Below are positions 1 to 13,329 of a stretch of DNA of 64,000 nucleotides, in pieces; position 1 is the stretch's first letter; each line of letters opens with the position of its first letter. The DNA comes from Ichthyophthirius multifiliis (lineage: Eukaryota > Ciliophora > Oligohymenophorea > Hymenostomatida), in assembly GCF_000220395.1 (NCBI RefSeq), contig NW_004086039.1, positions 1 through 64,000 on the forward strand, given 5' to 3'. Below the pieces are notes generated by a model. That model was not told the DNA's origin and did not search any database. It saw only the letters and a list, made by a program, of their open reading frames with translations. A program made the translations under genes and the position numbers.

Positions 1-911
1 ATTTATATTTTTATATTTAATCTATTACAAAAATATTAATTTTTAAATAAATAATAAATTTTATATTTTATAAAATATTTATATATGAATATAGACAAAT
101 CAAACAAATTTATAAAATCTTATAATTATTTACTAGTATATTTAATTTAATTTAATTTAATTAATTTTTTTTTTATTCATTTAATTACATCATAATAGAT
201 ATGATTAATCTGTCATTTACCATAATTAAAACAGCAAATATTTTTAATAATTATGTATTAAGATTTAGGTAGTAAATACAAATTTAAATAAATTGATAAT
301 TTCAGTACATTTTTTTTATAATATTAGATTATTTATTAAAAAAGATATTCAATTATATTTTATATAGTATGAGCTATTTTTAGTAATAATTTTTTATATT
401 ATAAATTTTACTTTTTATTGCTTAAAAATAGTATCTTTTTATTTAACTATGAAAAAATTATTTATTTTCACAAATTTCTATTGTTTTTATTTTTATATAT
501 AATTATTAACTAGAAAAAAATAAAAATTAATTTTGCTGCAAATTTAAAAAAATTATTAGATTTGATTTATAAAATAAAAACATAGTTTATATTTAATATT
601 ACTATAATTACAATAAATCAAACATTTTTAATTTTTGTAATTTATAAAATTTTTCTACATATAAATAATTTTATTCCATTTTTAATTAACATGATAATTT
701 ACTACTTTTAACTTTTTAATTTTATTCAAAGCACCAAAATAAAAACTTAAATTATGTGGTGAAAAAAAAATTGAAAATCAACTAATTTTAAATAGAAAAA
801 ACAACAACAAAAATTAATCATACAAATACATAAAAAATCAGAAAAAAAGAAAGAAAAAAAAAAATTAAAAAAAAATTAAAATAATTAAATTAAAAAAAAT
901 AAATAAAAAAA
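1..911. other. AT-rich flank, no gene seen
   Basis: Low-complexity A/T sequence without a supported coding region in the ciliate code. The last 150 bases before the first gene are strongly A-rich, as is common upstream of ciliate start codons. No telomeric CCCCAA-type repeats are present, so this is not a chromosome end. Confidence 0.6.
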
Positions 912-1646
912 ATGAGACTAATTACTGAAAATTAAATATTAGTAAAAACCAAAAAACCATTTACAATAATAAAGAAATCTCCTCGTTTACAAAAAAATTC
1001 ATAAAGCTAAATTCATTTATCTAATTAGATACTTAATTAAACCTAGAATAATAACTCATAAAATTCCTAGTCATATATAATAAGAAGAAATTCAGAACCA
1101 CTAAAATCTTCTAACATTTCTAAACTCAAATTGCTAAAAAAATAATAAAGTTATTATACATACTAAAAACCACTTGAAGCTTATGCAACTCCTAGGAAGG
1201 AAATTTTTAAAGTCAAACAATACTTCAAAAACGATTCTTAAAATAGCATAACTTTTCACTAAAATTAATAATCATTGTATTAAACGGACAATAATAATAT
1301 TTTTATTAATACTAATTTTTGCTAATCAACCCTAGTTAGCTTTTAATAAGATACGATGGCTTCTTTAGAGGATAAAGCTATTAGTTATTAAAATAATAAT
1401 AGAAATAGATAATATAATAATATTTGTAGCTAATTTACGGGAGTTTTTATTGATGATAATTATGATTAACATCCTAATATTTAAGAATATTACCAAAATA
1501 AATATTTAGACGAGGATTTCTAGATAGCTAAATAGAAACAATTTTATAATAATAACTATTTATATAATCACTAAAACAATATATTAAATTTTTAGAATGA
1601 CCATTATTGTTAATAGTAATAAGATGATCTAATTGACTATTTATGA
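912..1646 (+). CDS. Orphan Q/N/S-rich protein, 244 aa
   Basis: One uninterrupted reading frame from an ATG in an A-rich leader to TGA, with many TAA and TAG codons read as glutamine. The product is about 244 residues, basic and Ser/Gln/Asn-rich in its first half (for example MRLITENQILVKTKKPFTII) and acidic and Tyr/Asn-rich at the end. I recognise no domain, signal peptide or membrane segment. An internal in-frame ATG at 1356 could start a 96-residue form, but composition is coding-like from 912 onward. Downstream lies about 900 bases of AT-rich spacer. Local base composition is visibly less extreme than its flanks, which supports a real gene. Function is unknown. Confidence 0.6.
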
Positions 1647-2555
1647 AGAAAATTGATTGAATAATACATATTAAAAAATTATAATAAAAGGAAAGAAAAT
1701 ATTTATATAATAAACTATAAATAGCTATTTTACTTATTATATATATATATATATATATAATTTAATAAATTTATTTTAATCATTTATTTATATTTTTTAT
1801 TTTTTAAATACTTTTATATTTTTAATTTTTTTCTCTCTTATTTTTTATATGTTTATTATTTAATTTAAAAAAAAAATTATTGAAATTTTCATAAAATTTT
1901 TTCCTCTTTATTTATTATATAAATAAAATCAGTTTATTTAAAAATAAAAATAACTTAAATAATTAAATGAGTTTTATAAAAATTTTACAAATAAATTTGA
2001 AATAAAACTATTTTTAATGAATTAAACCTTTATTATTATATATTAATAGCATTTTTTAAGCAATTTTCAAAATTATATAGTATCTTATTTTATATATTTT
2101 TTTTACTATTATATATTATATTTTTATAAAGTATCTATTAACTTTGTGATGTAAAAAAAATATTAGATTAATAAATAGACTATTTAATATCACTTGTGAA
2201 TAAAAATAATGAAATTTATAAATAAATTTTATTTTTATAAAATTCCCCATTTAATTATTAACTATTATAATATCATATAAAATATTTTTTATTTATATTT
2301 AATAAACATAATTTGAATTATATTAAAAATGCATATGTTTTCATTAAGATAAAAAATATAAAAAATTGTTTCTTAGATTCACAAAATAAGGAAGAAATTA
2401 GTTTTTTATTCTTTATTTATGAAAAAAATAAATAATTTAATTAATACTAGTTTATTTATATATTAATTTTATATTTATTAGAAAATATATAAAATATGCT
2501 ATTATATGAATAAAAAAATAAATATAATCTTTTATTTAAACAATCAAATAACTTT
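1647..2555. other. Intergenic, AT-rich
   Basis: The spacer is almost pure A+T and includes a short (TA)n run near 1738-1760. It separates two convergent genes, so it should hold both 3' ends. No gene or RNA is seen. Confidence 0.6.
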
Positions 2556-3736
2556 TCACACTATAATAAACAAATTTATATTTTAATATTTTTAAAACCA
2601 ATCAAGAGGGGATAATTAATTTTCATATTTAGGTCTTAACTTTTCGTATAATTTTTCGAAATCAATATCTTAAAATTTGTATTCAACAGAAAATTTATTT
2701 AATTCTCCATTAATTTTTGACTCTATTCCCAAAAAATAGTTACTTTTTGGTAAAGTAGTTAATATAAAGCATTCAGTATCAAACGGAATTTTAACAACTT
2801 TATTATTTATTAGTATATTTTTTTTCTCTTTATTCCTAAAAGGCCCACTTTACTTATATCCTTAAGAAATATCAAAAAGCCTTGATTTACATTCTATTAA
2901 GCATAAAGGTTTTTAATTATTTGAATTCATAATTACAATATCAATTTCTCCTTAAGATTGATACCAATTAACCCCTTTGTAAATATTTACTTAATCCTTT
3001 CTTATATTTAAATGATTCAGGACTAATTCGACCCCTATTTTATTACATTTTTATTCAAATTATATTCCTATATTATTATTTTAAGTTCCTATAACTTTAT
3101 CTATTTCGTTCCATTCATCTATGTATTTTTTCATTTCTTATTGTAAAATTATAAATTTTTTATATTCTTCTTAATTCTATAATTCTACTTTTATTTATTA
3201 AATTTAATCATTATTACGATTAAAGGATATTTAATTTTTATATAATATTTCTTGCATTTTTTTTTAGGCTTCTTCTTCTGAATATTTTTTTTTAAACCTT
3301 AAAAAACACTTTAATATAAATTAGAATCTTATTGATTTAATAAAGTGTTATTTTAATGCTGTTTTTCAAAAACAGATTATAATTCTAAATATTTTTGATA
3401 AAGTTTAGAAGGAATATAATCTTTTAATTGTAAATTTATTTTTCTTATTGTGCTTTCTCCTACTTTGCATTTTATTTAACTTAATAAGCTGTTATAATAG
3501 TCTTTATTTTCATTTAATTCTTCTCCTATTTTGTTTATTATGGTTCTTCTTTCACCATCTATTTGATTGTATACGCCTTCAAGGTAAATTAAAAATTTAT
3601 ACCATTGTTCTTTTGTTTCGCCTTTGTATAAACCTATGGAAGGAAAACGGGAAAGCTCTTCTAGTATTTATTATTTGTATACTGGTTAATTTTTTATGAT
3701 TTCTTTTAGTTCTTCTGACATATCGGCTGATTCCAT
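2556..3736 (-). CDS. PD-(D/E)XK nuclease-like protein
   Basis: The product is about 390 residues, starting MESADMSEELKEIIKNQPVY. The N-terminal half is helical and lysine/glutamine-rich. The C-terminal half contains GEIDIVIMNS followed about 10 residues later by LIECKSRLFDIS, a D-x(n)-E-x-K arrangement with flanking beta strands typical of the restriction-endonuclease (PD-(D/E)XK) fold. An upstream Glu in the helix before it could complete the site. Substrate and pathway cannot be named. Such folds occur in host repair enzymes as well as transposon-linked and defence nucleases. The reading frame changes once near plus position 3283-3291, at a run of nine T (A on the coding strand). Either a 20-nt GT...AG mini-intron or one missing base restores it, and the latter gives the smoother protein. 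No neighbouring gene points to a shared pathway. Confidence 0.55.
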
Positions 3737-4426
3737 TTTTTTTATTTTTTATATTTTTAATAAATGGAAATTTTATTTAATTTTGGTTTTATAATATTAT
3801 AATTTATAAATATTAATTACAAAAATATAAAAAAAAACTATAATAATTAATAAGATATAAATTATATTTATATTTTATTTGAATGATATTTATTTATAAT
3901 AATATATTTTATAATGACTATTTTCATAATGTGTTTATTATGAAAACAAAAAAAATATTGTTTTATTTGTTATATAAAAAAGAATGTTTTTTTTTTATAT
4001 TTTAAATTATTTTCTTTGTTTTTTTATTATCTATAACATTAATTCATATATATGGTTTTTTATTTTTAGGATAGTATTTAAATTAATTATTAACTTATTT
4101 ATTTTAATTATATTCAAAATTCTTTCTTAAATATTTATTTTTATTTTATTTTACATAAAAATTAAAAAATAATTTAATTATTTTTGAAACTCTATAATAT
4201 CTATTTTCAAATATTTTAAAAAGGATTTATTTTTTCTTTTGGTTACTTTTTTTAGTTAATCAAACAAATTTAATTATTATAATATTTTCCTTTTATTATC
4301 TTTAATTTTTTATTCTGTTTATTCAAACTATGGACTTTATTTTTCATTGTTAAATATTGGAGAAATTTATTATAAAGTAGTTTTTTTTATTTACAAGATA
4401 AACTTTTATAAAATACTTTATTTTAT
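3737..4426. other. Intergenic, AT-rich
   Basis: T-rich spacer between two minus-strand genes. It should carry the promoter of the nuclease-like gene and the 3' end of Vps8. No motif can be named. Confidence 0.55.
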
Positions 4427-7400
4427 TCACAATAATTTGATGCTTTTTTAAAAAATATCTAATAAAAAATTAAATTTATATGCATTTATACCTAATATTA
4501 AAGGATCTTCTTTACAAATTGGGCATAATTTTTGTTATGAATATTCTTCTACACATTGCTTATGATATAAATGCTTACAATTAAAAATAATAAAATCTAA
4601 TTAATCATTATTATGATGTCCACAATATTAACAAATTTATAATTCAGGCAATTATTAGCAATTAATTCCTTAATTCTTTTTTTATATGAAAAATAATTAT
4701 TTATATAAAAAAAAATTACTAATTGTTTAACATATTTTTAATGTTCTTTTTAAATTTCAATTTAAAGAATTAATTTAAGCGATTAATTAGAAAACTAATA
4801 AAAATCATTTTTTTATCCATACATCTATATTGTAGAATTAAAAGCTTTTAAAGGAAAATAATTATAATCGTCATTAATTTTCTATATTATCAAAATATTT
4901 TAATAAATTGATATTATTAATTTATATAATAATTTTTACGTCTATAAAGTAATCTAAATCTATATTCAAAGAAATATTTTAAATTATTATAGATGTAATC
5001 TCAGTTGCAATAACTTATAAAGATTTAAATTTTTTTAAGTTAAAGTTTCTATTTTAATTTCATTTAAAATAATTTAATCTAACATATAAATCCATAAACC
5101 CTTTAATTATTTATTTTAGTAAAAGTTAATAAATTTTTTACTTAATAACAAAAATTTTGAATTAAATATATAATTATTTACTTCAGGACATTCTTCATTT
5201 TTTTAACTTTCTTCACAAATTTAAATTGACTATTATAAATTTTTTATTAAATTTTCGTATAATTACTAACTTATAGATCCATTATTATTCATTACATAAT
5301 TAACACTTTATTTCCATATATTAGTAAAAATTAATATCCGATTTTCTAAAGCTTCTTAAAAAGATCCACTTCTTACTTACAAGAAAACTAATCCATCTAA
5401 AATATTATTTTCTTTGAAAATTTTAATTGTTTCATCCAATGGATATTCATATTTTTATAAATTTTAAACAATACTTTCAGGATTATAACTACATAAAAGT
5501 TTTATATGTAAGAGTTTACTTGTATCATTCACTTTTTTTTGTAATTTTTTGTTAAATTGTTAAAATAATTTTGTTTTTAAAATTTTACTTTTGTCAAAAT
5601 CAGATATAAGTTTTTGTAAAATACTTAATTAAATTTAAGGATATTATTCTAATTATTTCATTATTATATTTTGTTCATTAAATAAGTAATTTGAAATTAA
5701 TGTATATGTTTAAAGTTGATCTAGTTAAATAAGTGCATATATATTTGATATAGTATATTATTTTATATCTTTAAAAAAATTAGAATTAGGATTTTATATT
5801 TAAAAAAATTATTTAGCCATTAAAATATTAAAACTTTAATATAAATATTTTAGCAATTTATATATAATTCAAAACATCTACTGTAATTTTTCAAGAAATT
5901 ATGTAAATAACAGCACAATAACGCGCTTTTATAAAAATATAAAATAAAATAAATATTGTTGTTTTAAGTACAATTCTTTTTCTGAAGCTTTTTAAATAAT
6001 TTAATCTATTTTTTAAGCCTCGTTGATTTCTTCAATTATAGGATCTATTAAATTTATCAAAGCAATGTTTTACAATAATTATGTTTAATTAATATCATTA
6101 GTTATTTCATGATTATTAGATAAAATGTTTAAATTTTCAATTAAAAAATAAAAGTTATCAATCTAGATTTATATAGTAAATGGAAATAACTTTAATGTTA
6201 AAACTCTACTAAAAAAATAATTAAAATCGTTAGATATTTCTTAGTTTATATTATTTTATATTTCTTTTTATTCAATATATTTTAAAAGTGATAAAATTTT
6301 CAAATATACACTATATTAAGGTATTATTTATTCTTTTTTGAATATTTACTATTCATATTATTAAGCTTTTTCATTTGCTTCTATTCTTATTTAGTTGTAA
6401 TTATTTATTATTATCTCATAATTATATCTTTTAAATAACTCAAATAAAGTATCAAGAAACTTTTTTTTATCAATTTCAAATAATGTTAGAAAAATATCAA
6501 CTTTGAAAATAAATAAACTTATATTAGAAATCATTTATACTTAATATTTATAATCAATTTTATTTTTATCTAATAAAATTCCTTGAAAACATTTATTTAT
6601 ATACCTTTTTTTAATAAAATATAAAAAGATTTTATGATAAATATATTAAATACCATAATATTTTATATCCAATATTAATATTTTTCTATTTATCTTATAT
6701 ATATAATCCATATAATTTCATTAAAGGGGTTAAAAAATCTCCTGTTTTTGTACAAATATAAATCAATGCATCATGTAATTAAAAATCTAAACAATTAACA
6801 AGAAGAGGAGAAACATCAGTATTTTACAAATTCAAATTAATAATTAAAGTTGACATAATTTAATTATTATTTTTATAATATTCAATAAGTTTTCTCAAAA
6901 AATTATTTGGAATATAGCTCAACTTTTTATGTAAAATGAATTTTTCAAGAACTTAAAAAAATTGATTTTCATATCCAAATCTGTTTATCCCATTTTACAT
7001 AATCCCAAATAAATATTCTTCATTTTCAGTTTATAATAAAAATTCGGTTCCAAGCATAAGTATATCTTTAATCTTTTTATATTAATATAAATATTTTTTT
7101 GTTTTTAAAAAGTTACTTTTTATTCTTCTATTTACTCTTCTGAAACAAGACTTAATTATACATATGTAAGAGTTAAAGTTTGTATAAATTATTTCATTTG
7201 TTTTTTTCTTTCTTCTTTATTGTCGTCAATCCCACCCAAAAATTTTAAATTATCTAAAAAAAATATATAAATATATTTTTTTTTGTTAAATAACTTTATA
7301 AAATCATTAATGAATATTTCATAATTTAGAGCCACTCCCCTTTTCTGGTCAAAAGATCAAAATATTATTACCACTTTAACAATTTTACTTAAATAAATTA

Positions 7401-8837
7401 ATTATCCTCACTCATAAAGCAAAAAGTGCAATCAAAAAATCCCCAAAATTTCATATTTTTACAAAACTAGATTTCCTAAATATAGTCCAACATTAAAAAC
7501 TCACAAAAACTTTAATTTTCGTTTTCGTTTATTTAACCAAGAACAAACTAACTAGTATGAATTAACCCACATTCATTATTTTCAAAAATAATAAAAATAA
7601 TACTATTACTAATAAACTTACATTAAGTAATATTTTTTTAAACAAAAGCATGAGCACTTTCGAAAAATTCAACACAATCATCAATTAATTAAGTTTTTAT
7701 AAGACAAATGCAATTATCTTAACTTATACAAAGTAATCCAAAATTACTATTTGTCCCTTTAAAATAACCACATCCCCAACTAATTGAACTAAATTTGCAC
7801 TGTTTTTATTAATTAAGTTGGAATTTATATCTTATTTAAATATTTTTTTAAGTAATAGTTAATATATAAACATATTCTTATAATAAAAAAGCTACTATTT
7901 TTAATTATATATTAAATAATTTTTATGTTTAAAAAGTATCTAAATACGAAATTTATTTTATTATTTGATTTTAAATTGCTTGCTTTTCTAAACTTGTTTA
8001 AGGGGATAAATATAGAGTATTTAAGATTTTTTCTTTAAATGAAATATCAGGTTTTTCTTAAAGATTATAATTAATAATATAAACATCTTCTATATAATTC
8101 AAATTTATTATTTCTTTATTTACACTTGTAAAATAGGTGTCCAAAATACATTTAATCCAAACTGAAATTCTTAAATTTATTCCATATTCGTCAATACTTA
8201 ATATTTCAAATCTTTTATTTTTTTTATATTTTATTTATATAATTCTATACATATTTACTATTCTAAAGAATTTTTTTCTTCTGAAATAAATTAAAGACAA
8301 ATAATCTTTCCTTCGTGATATTTTTTTAAATGCTATATCTTTTAATGGGGATATTTGTTTTCAAATAAACAAATATCGCCATTTTCATAACCTAATTTTT
8401 TGTTTTTTTTTTTAAAAACAAAAAAAACTAAAAAAAATAATAAATATACCAACTGCTATTATTTTTTCATCAAAACTAATTTGTAATGCCGTTACATTCC
8501 CTAAATTTTTCAAATCATTTGGCCCTAAAATATAAAATTATTTTTCTTTTTGCTTGTTGAACAAATAAACAATTGAATGCATAGAACCTACTACATAAAA
8601 TTACTTTGATTCATTTATTATTGTCGGTTCTCCAAATACTAAATGGCTTTCAAAAATTCTCTCGTTTATATATTGAAGGTTTGTCATTACAAATTAATTT
8701 AATTATTTTTCATCAATTTAAGAATTTGTATTTGAAAGCTAAAAAAAATCTGTTTAATCAATTATTGGCTTATTTATGAATTATTGTAGTATTTCTTAAT
8801 CTATTTATTAATATTAATCAAGTGGTTCTTATTACAT
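4427..8837 (-). CDS. VPS8: Vps8-like CORVET tethering subunit
   Basis: Vps8 binds Rab5 and organises the CORVET complex that tethers early endosomes. The start MQQEPLDQYQQIDQEILQQF leads into a beta-propeller repeat with ISFDEKIIAVG joined across an intron to YENGDICLFE, a WD40-like strand set. The middle is helical solenoid. A diagnostic stretch about two-fifths along the gene includes EKFILHKK, then LQLHDALIYICTK and GDFLTPLMKLYG, matching the Vps8 signature of a helix ending in ALIY followed by the Pro-Leu helix. The C-terminus is a RING-type zinc finger: CQYCGH, then FNCKHLYHKQC, then LCPICKED, 30 residues before TGA. Length (about 1,400 residues after several short introns) fits Vps8 better than Vps41. 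Tetrahymena is known to carry several Vps8 paralogs that define distinct CORVET complexes, and this could be any of them. Confidence 0.85.
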
Positions 8838-9153
8838 TTCAAAAGTTCTTATATTATTATTATATTTATTTAATATTAAAAAAAAAAAAATATTTTATAA
8901 TATATAAAATAAATATCTATGTATATTTTAAATAAAATTATATATTATTTTCATTAAATAATGTATTAATATATATATTAATATTTATATTTAATATATA
9001 TAATTATTTTAAAAATTTATTTTTATATTTTTAATAATTTTATTTTCTAATATTTTTAAGGTTAACAATAAACAATCGATTTAAAGTTAAAAATAATAAA
9101 AAAATACATTTTATTTGATTAATTAAATAATTAAACAAATGTTAAAATAAAAT
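8838..9153. other. Intergenic, AT-rich
   Basis: Almost pure A+T spacer of about 315 bases upstream of VPS8. No feature is seen beyond short A and T runs. Confidence 0.55.
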
Positions 9154-11062
9154 TCAAATATTTTTTTTTTTTTTAGATTTTAATAATTTATCTTCCAACT
9201 TTATATTTAGAGATTAATTTTTATCTTAAAACATACTATTTTTCAACTCAATTAAATTTATTTTACTAGTCTAAGTCATTGAGAGTAATAAATTATTAAT
9301 TTAATTTGATTTATTAATATTATCTACCATTATATTTGAATTTCTAATTTATTCTTTTACTTTACTATGTCTTAACTATTCAGAAGCATAACTTTCTTTT
9401 ATATCTGTACGATTTTTAAAAGAACAAAATTAACAGCCTTATTATTATTAAATTTATATATTTTCTAATTCTTGAATTATATAGGCTTATTTTTCTTTAT
9501 GCTTATTAGTTTGACTTATTTGATATTTCAAATTTTCCTTAATTTATTCAAGTCTTTTTTTTTTTTAAACTATTTCTTTTGCACTTAAACTTTATTAATT
9601 TATTAATTATTTAAGATAATCTGCATTAGAATTATATTAATCTTCATATATATATTATTGAACTTATTAAATATATATTTCTTCAGTAACTTATATATAT
9701 TATTCTAATAAATCTTGCAAATTTACATTTTTAACAATATTGCAAACTCTTTTTTTTTATTAAAAATTAGAATTTAAAAAATGAAAAAAAGCATAAAATA
9801 ATTTAAATGATAAATGAAATAAAAAAAGATAAATGTGTCTAAAATATAAAAATAAATTTATATGTAAATAAAAGAAAACCTTAATACAATAGCTTAGTAT
9901 TATTCTTTAATTTTCTTAGAAATTTCGCATTCGGCTTAACATTTTACAAAATTTTAATATTAATTTTATTAAATTTTATTTTCAACCTGTGATTAAAGCT
10001 AAGCATTTAAAAACTAAATTTAATTTTTTAAAAGAAGAATTTCTTAATATTATTAATCTTCATTTTTTAAATTATTTTAAATAATTTCTTTATCTTCTGA
10101 ATAATTCTTTTTAACTAATTCAATTTCTTATATTAAAGTAGCCTCTTTATCCTTAAAAACATTCAATTATATATTAAAATCATTATTTTATTTATTTATC
10201 AATTTTATTTAATTATTTAAAGCTTCTTTTTCTTCTTCCATTTAAATTAAATAATTTGTTTAATATTCTATCTATTAAAATAATACAATTACCCACTTTT
10301 CAATATATTCGAGTGCTTAAATTTCATTTTTTTAAAATCCAAAGAAAAGTTTCCTAAAAGTAATCCAAAATCCTCACAAACAAAGGATTTTAAATTTTAA
10401 ATTTTGGAAACTTTTGAAAAATCACATATAAACTAACATACAATTTAAAATGATTCGCCTATAATATCTTTAATTTATATAAACCTATTTCTTTCTTATA
10501 AAAGTTTATCCCTTTATTAATTAAACTATTAAACCTCACTTTCATATTAAAGTTAAAGATGTTCTAAATTTGTCTCAAGAGCCTTTTTTTCGATTTCTAA
10601 ATAATTAATTTTCCCTTCCAAACTTCCCTAAATCTATTCTCTGGACTACAAACACAACTAAATTTCGTTTAATTATTCTTCCAATTTATTAATTTTTTCA
10701 TTCAAAGAAATATTGTTTTCTTAAATTTCATTTAATGTTTTATCTTTTTATTCTAACATATTTTCCATTTCATTTAAAAGATTTTCCTAATAATTTAATT
10801 TTTATTCTAAATTATTAGTTTCATATTTTAATTGAGTTTCACTTGCTGTTAAATCTATTATTTTTAATTTCAAATCTTCTTCACCATAATCTTTTTCGCC
10901 ATCATTATTTTATTTTTATTCAAGCTTTAATTTTTATATTTATATTTCTTTAAAAGCTTTTTATAAATCTTTGTTTTTTTGTTCTAATTATTATTTTAAT
11001 TCATTACAATATTAAAGGATTCCATCTTTTTCGTTTTTTTGTAGAATTGAAGATTTTCTCAT
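9154..11062 (-). CDS. Long coiled-coil protein
   Basis: The product starts MRKSSILQKNEKDGILQYCN and is almost entirely heptad-like, rich in Glu, Lys, Gln, Leu and Asn, for example EEQLNEIQLCLQSREQIQG and KALETNLEHLQLQYESEVQQ. Near the C-terminus a CxxC-like pair (GCQFCSF) interrupts the coil. The length is about 590 residues and the protein ends LKSKKKKNI before TGA. At least one intron is needed, around 9779-9905. One frame change at the T run 10327-10333 is repaired by a single extra base, giving GNFSLDFKKNEIQALEYIEK. There is no membrane segment or enzyme motif. In ciliates such proteins are usually cytoskeletal or basal-body scaffolds, but that is inference. Confidence 0.7.
10345..10415. 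repeat. Imperfect inverted repeat inside coiled-coil gene
   Basis: AAAAGTTTCC at 10345-10354 pairs with GGAAACTTTT at 10406-10415. Closer in, AAAATCC at 10367-10373 pairs with GGATTTT at 10385-10391 around an 11-base loop. The two stems bracket an unpaired stretch. It lies in what reads as coding sequence. Confidence 0.5.
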
Positions 11063-11321
11063 GTTTGAATCTAAAATTATACTATTTGATAGTTTAGGGT
11101 TTTATAGCTATTTTATTTAAATTTTTATTTAATTTTTATTTTGTTTTTTTTTAAAAATAAACTCTTTGTAAAGCTTCAGTTCGATATTTTTTCATTTTTT
11201 GGTTTTTTAATTTAAATTTTTATAATTTTTTTTTTTTAATAAATTAATAAATAAAAATATTTTTTTTTTTGTTATAATAATAATAATAATATATATAAAA
11301 AAAAATATAAAAATGATATAA
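11063..11321. other. Intergenic, AT-rich
   Basis: Short T-rich spacer between two minus-strand genes, with an (AAT)n stretch at about 11276-11290. Nothing else is seen. Confidence 0.5.
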
Positions 11322-12751
11322 TCAATTTTCAATTTAATTTATATTTTCGTTTTCAGCTGAATTATTAGAATTTGTTTTTTATTTATTAATTTAAATCTAA
11401 TAAGTATCATTGTTATCCTAAATTTTATCTTTTTATTCTAAAATATGATTTTTATTTAAATTAATTTCCGTATTAGATTCTAAATCAGTAGCAAATTTAG
11501 ATTTTTTATGTAGAGAAGCAACTGTATTAATATTATTATTATTATTAATATTACTATTAATATTCTTAACATTATTATTACTAATATTATTATTACTAAT
11601 ATTGTTATTACTAATATTGTTATTAGTAACATTATTATTACTATCATTATTATTCTTTGAATTATTTGCTTATTATTTTTCAAATATATTATTTTACCTA
11701 TTTTTATTAATATGGCTTTTTATAATACTATCATTTAACTAAAAAGTGTCTATATCAGAAAAAAAAGGATGTTTCAACATATTTTCACAACTAATTCTTT
11801 TAGAAGGCATGAATTTAAAAATAGATAATCTTAATTATTAAAAATTTTTTAGAAATATACAAATTTTTTTTTAAAAAAAATATACAATAAATTAATTGCC
11901 TCATTTGATGCCTAAGGTATTATTTATTCTAATTTTATCCCTTTTTCTTATGGAATACTAATTTTCATTTAAGTTGCATAAGAATAAACCTCAGGCCATT
12001 CCTACATAAGTGGAGTGCCAAAAATTTTAATAATTTTAATCAACTAATCTTATTCACTGATTCCATTAAAAACAGGTCCAAGTAAACTAAAGAAAAATAC
12101 ATAAATTTAAAAAAATATTATATATAAAATTTATTTTTACAATAGTTCCATCATAACACATCCTATAGCCCAAATATCTACTTATTAATTATAATTTTAA
12201 GAATGAATGAGTTATTCAGGAGCCCTATACCATCTTGTAGTAATATAATCTGTGAATTAATTATTTTATTTTTGGTTATTTTCTCTAGTAACGAAAAACG
12301 AAGATATTTTTGCTTGAATATATGTATTATCTTCATTAGCAGTTACACATATATTTTCAGGACAAATGTCTCTATGTAAATATTTTTAGGAGTGTAGGTA
12401 TTAAACCCCTTATATTATTTGGAACATTATTTATTTAATGATCTATTCGCTTATTTATTCACCTGATTCTCTAATTTATTAGTAATAATCAAATAAAGAA
12501 GACTCATAAAATTCGTATACACAATACACTTCTTCCCTTAATTTAATTATTTCCTTTATTTTTAATAATTGGGGGTGATATAAAACTGTTAAAACTTTTA
12601 TTTCTCGTATTTTCATACATTCTTCCCATGTATAAAACTTCCTTTTTAACATTTTAATTATTACTAATTCTCGTGTTTCGCTGTTTTAAGCTTTTGCTAT
12701 TGTACTATGGCCTAAATCACTAATCGTTTCTAAAATTACGTATTTTTGCAT
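11322..12751 (-). CDS. MAK/ICK (RCK)-family kinase lacking DFG Asp
   Basis: RCK kinases (MAK, ICK, MOK/LF4) act in cilia and limit their length. The N-lobe keeps the family hallmark VIIKMLKRKFYTWEECMKIR with the ATP-binding Lys. The loop HRDICPENI keeps the catalytic Asp, but the following Lys is Cys. The magnesium-binding DFG is replaced: KIADFG of the family aligns with KISSFF. The activation loop keeps a TDY dual-phosphorylation motif before TTRWYRAPE, and the C-lobe runs on through DIWAIGC, GTPLMQEWPE, ASNEAINLL and PSKRISCENMLKHPFF. The glycine loop is also poor. Two introns lie near 12075-12135 and 11835-11885. A C-terminal tail of about 120 residues carries a repeated NNNIS motif. The gene is intact, so it is probably expressed as a pseudokinase or an atypical kinase. 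Confidence 0.85.
11538..11657 (-). repeat. Asn-rich tandem repeat coding NNNIS units
   Basis: The DNA repeats a roughly 15-base unit (attattactaatatt and variants) about four to five times. On the minus strand it encodes consecutive NNNIS/NNNVS units in the kinase tail. Repeat length is likely polymorphic. Confidence 0.75.
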
Positions 12752-13075
12752 TATAATTTTATTTATAAATATAAATTTAATTTTTTAATATATTTGTAGT
12801 TAAATAAAATTATATTAATAATAAATAGTAACATATAATAAAATGAATTTTTAAATAATTAATTACTTTTAATAGAAAATATATATTAAAAGAAAATAAT
12901 AATATAAATAAAAAAAATAATATAAATCAAAAATATGTGAGTAATTTGTAAATATTATAAAATAAAATTTTACTTGTGTAAAAATTAATAAGTTTAATAA
13001 ATAAAAAATATATAAAAATATGTTAAATTAATTTGATAAAAATATATAAATATATTATTATAGAAAAAATTAAAA

Positions 13076-13133
<58 letters not shown>

Positions 13134-13329
13134 TTATATATTTTATAAATATTTTTTTTTTAATTTTTTTTTGTTTCTTATCTTGTGTTTTTATTTTAAA
13201 TATATTTTTTTTAATAGTGATATATACAATTTTTCATTTTTTATAAACTATCATTTTAACATTTTATTTAATAATATTAATCATTTTTCATCTTATTAAT
13301 CATTTACATTCTTTATTATATAACTCTTT
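12752..13329. other. Intergenic with (TA)n microsatellite
   Basis: A+T spacer containing an almost perfect TA repeat at about 13080-13121 followed by further TA/T-rich sequence. No gene is supported. A short standard-code ORF here is just the repeat. Confidence 0.6.

Noticed and set aside
1356-1646. A 96-residue gene starting at 1356
   Set aside because: The same frame is open and protein-like back to the ATG at 912, which has the A-rich leader.
3272-3291. A 20-nt intron in the nuclease-like gene as firm call
   Set aside because: It fits phase and GT...AG, but one extra base in the adjacent homopolymer gives a better protein and matches the pattern in other genes.
3448-3699. Standard-code hydrophobic ORF on plus strand
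   Set aside because: It is antisense to the N-terminal coding part of the nuclease-like gene.
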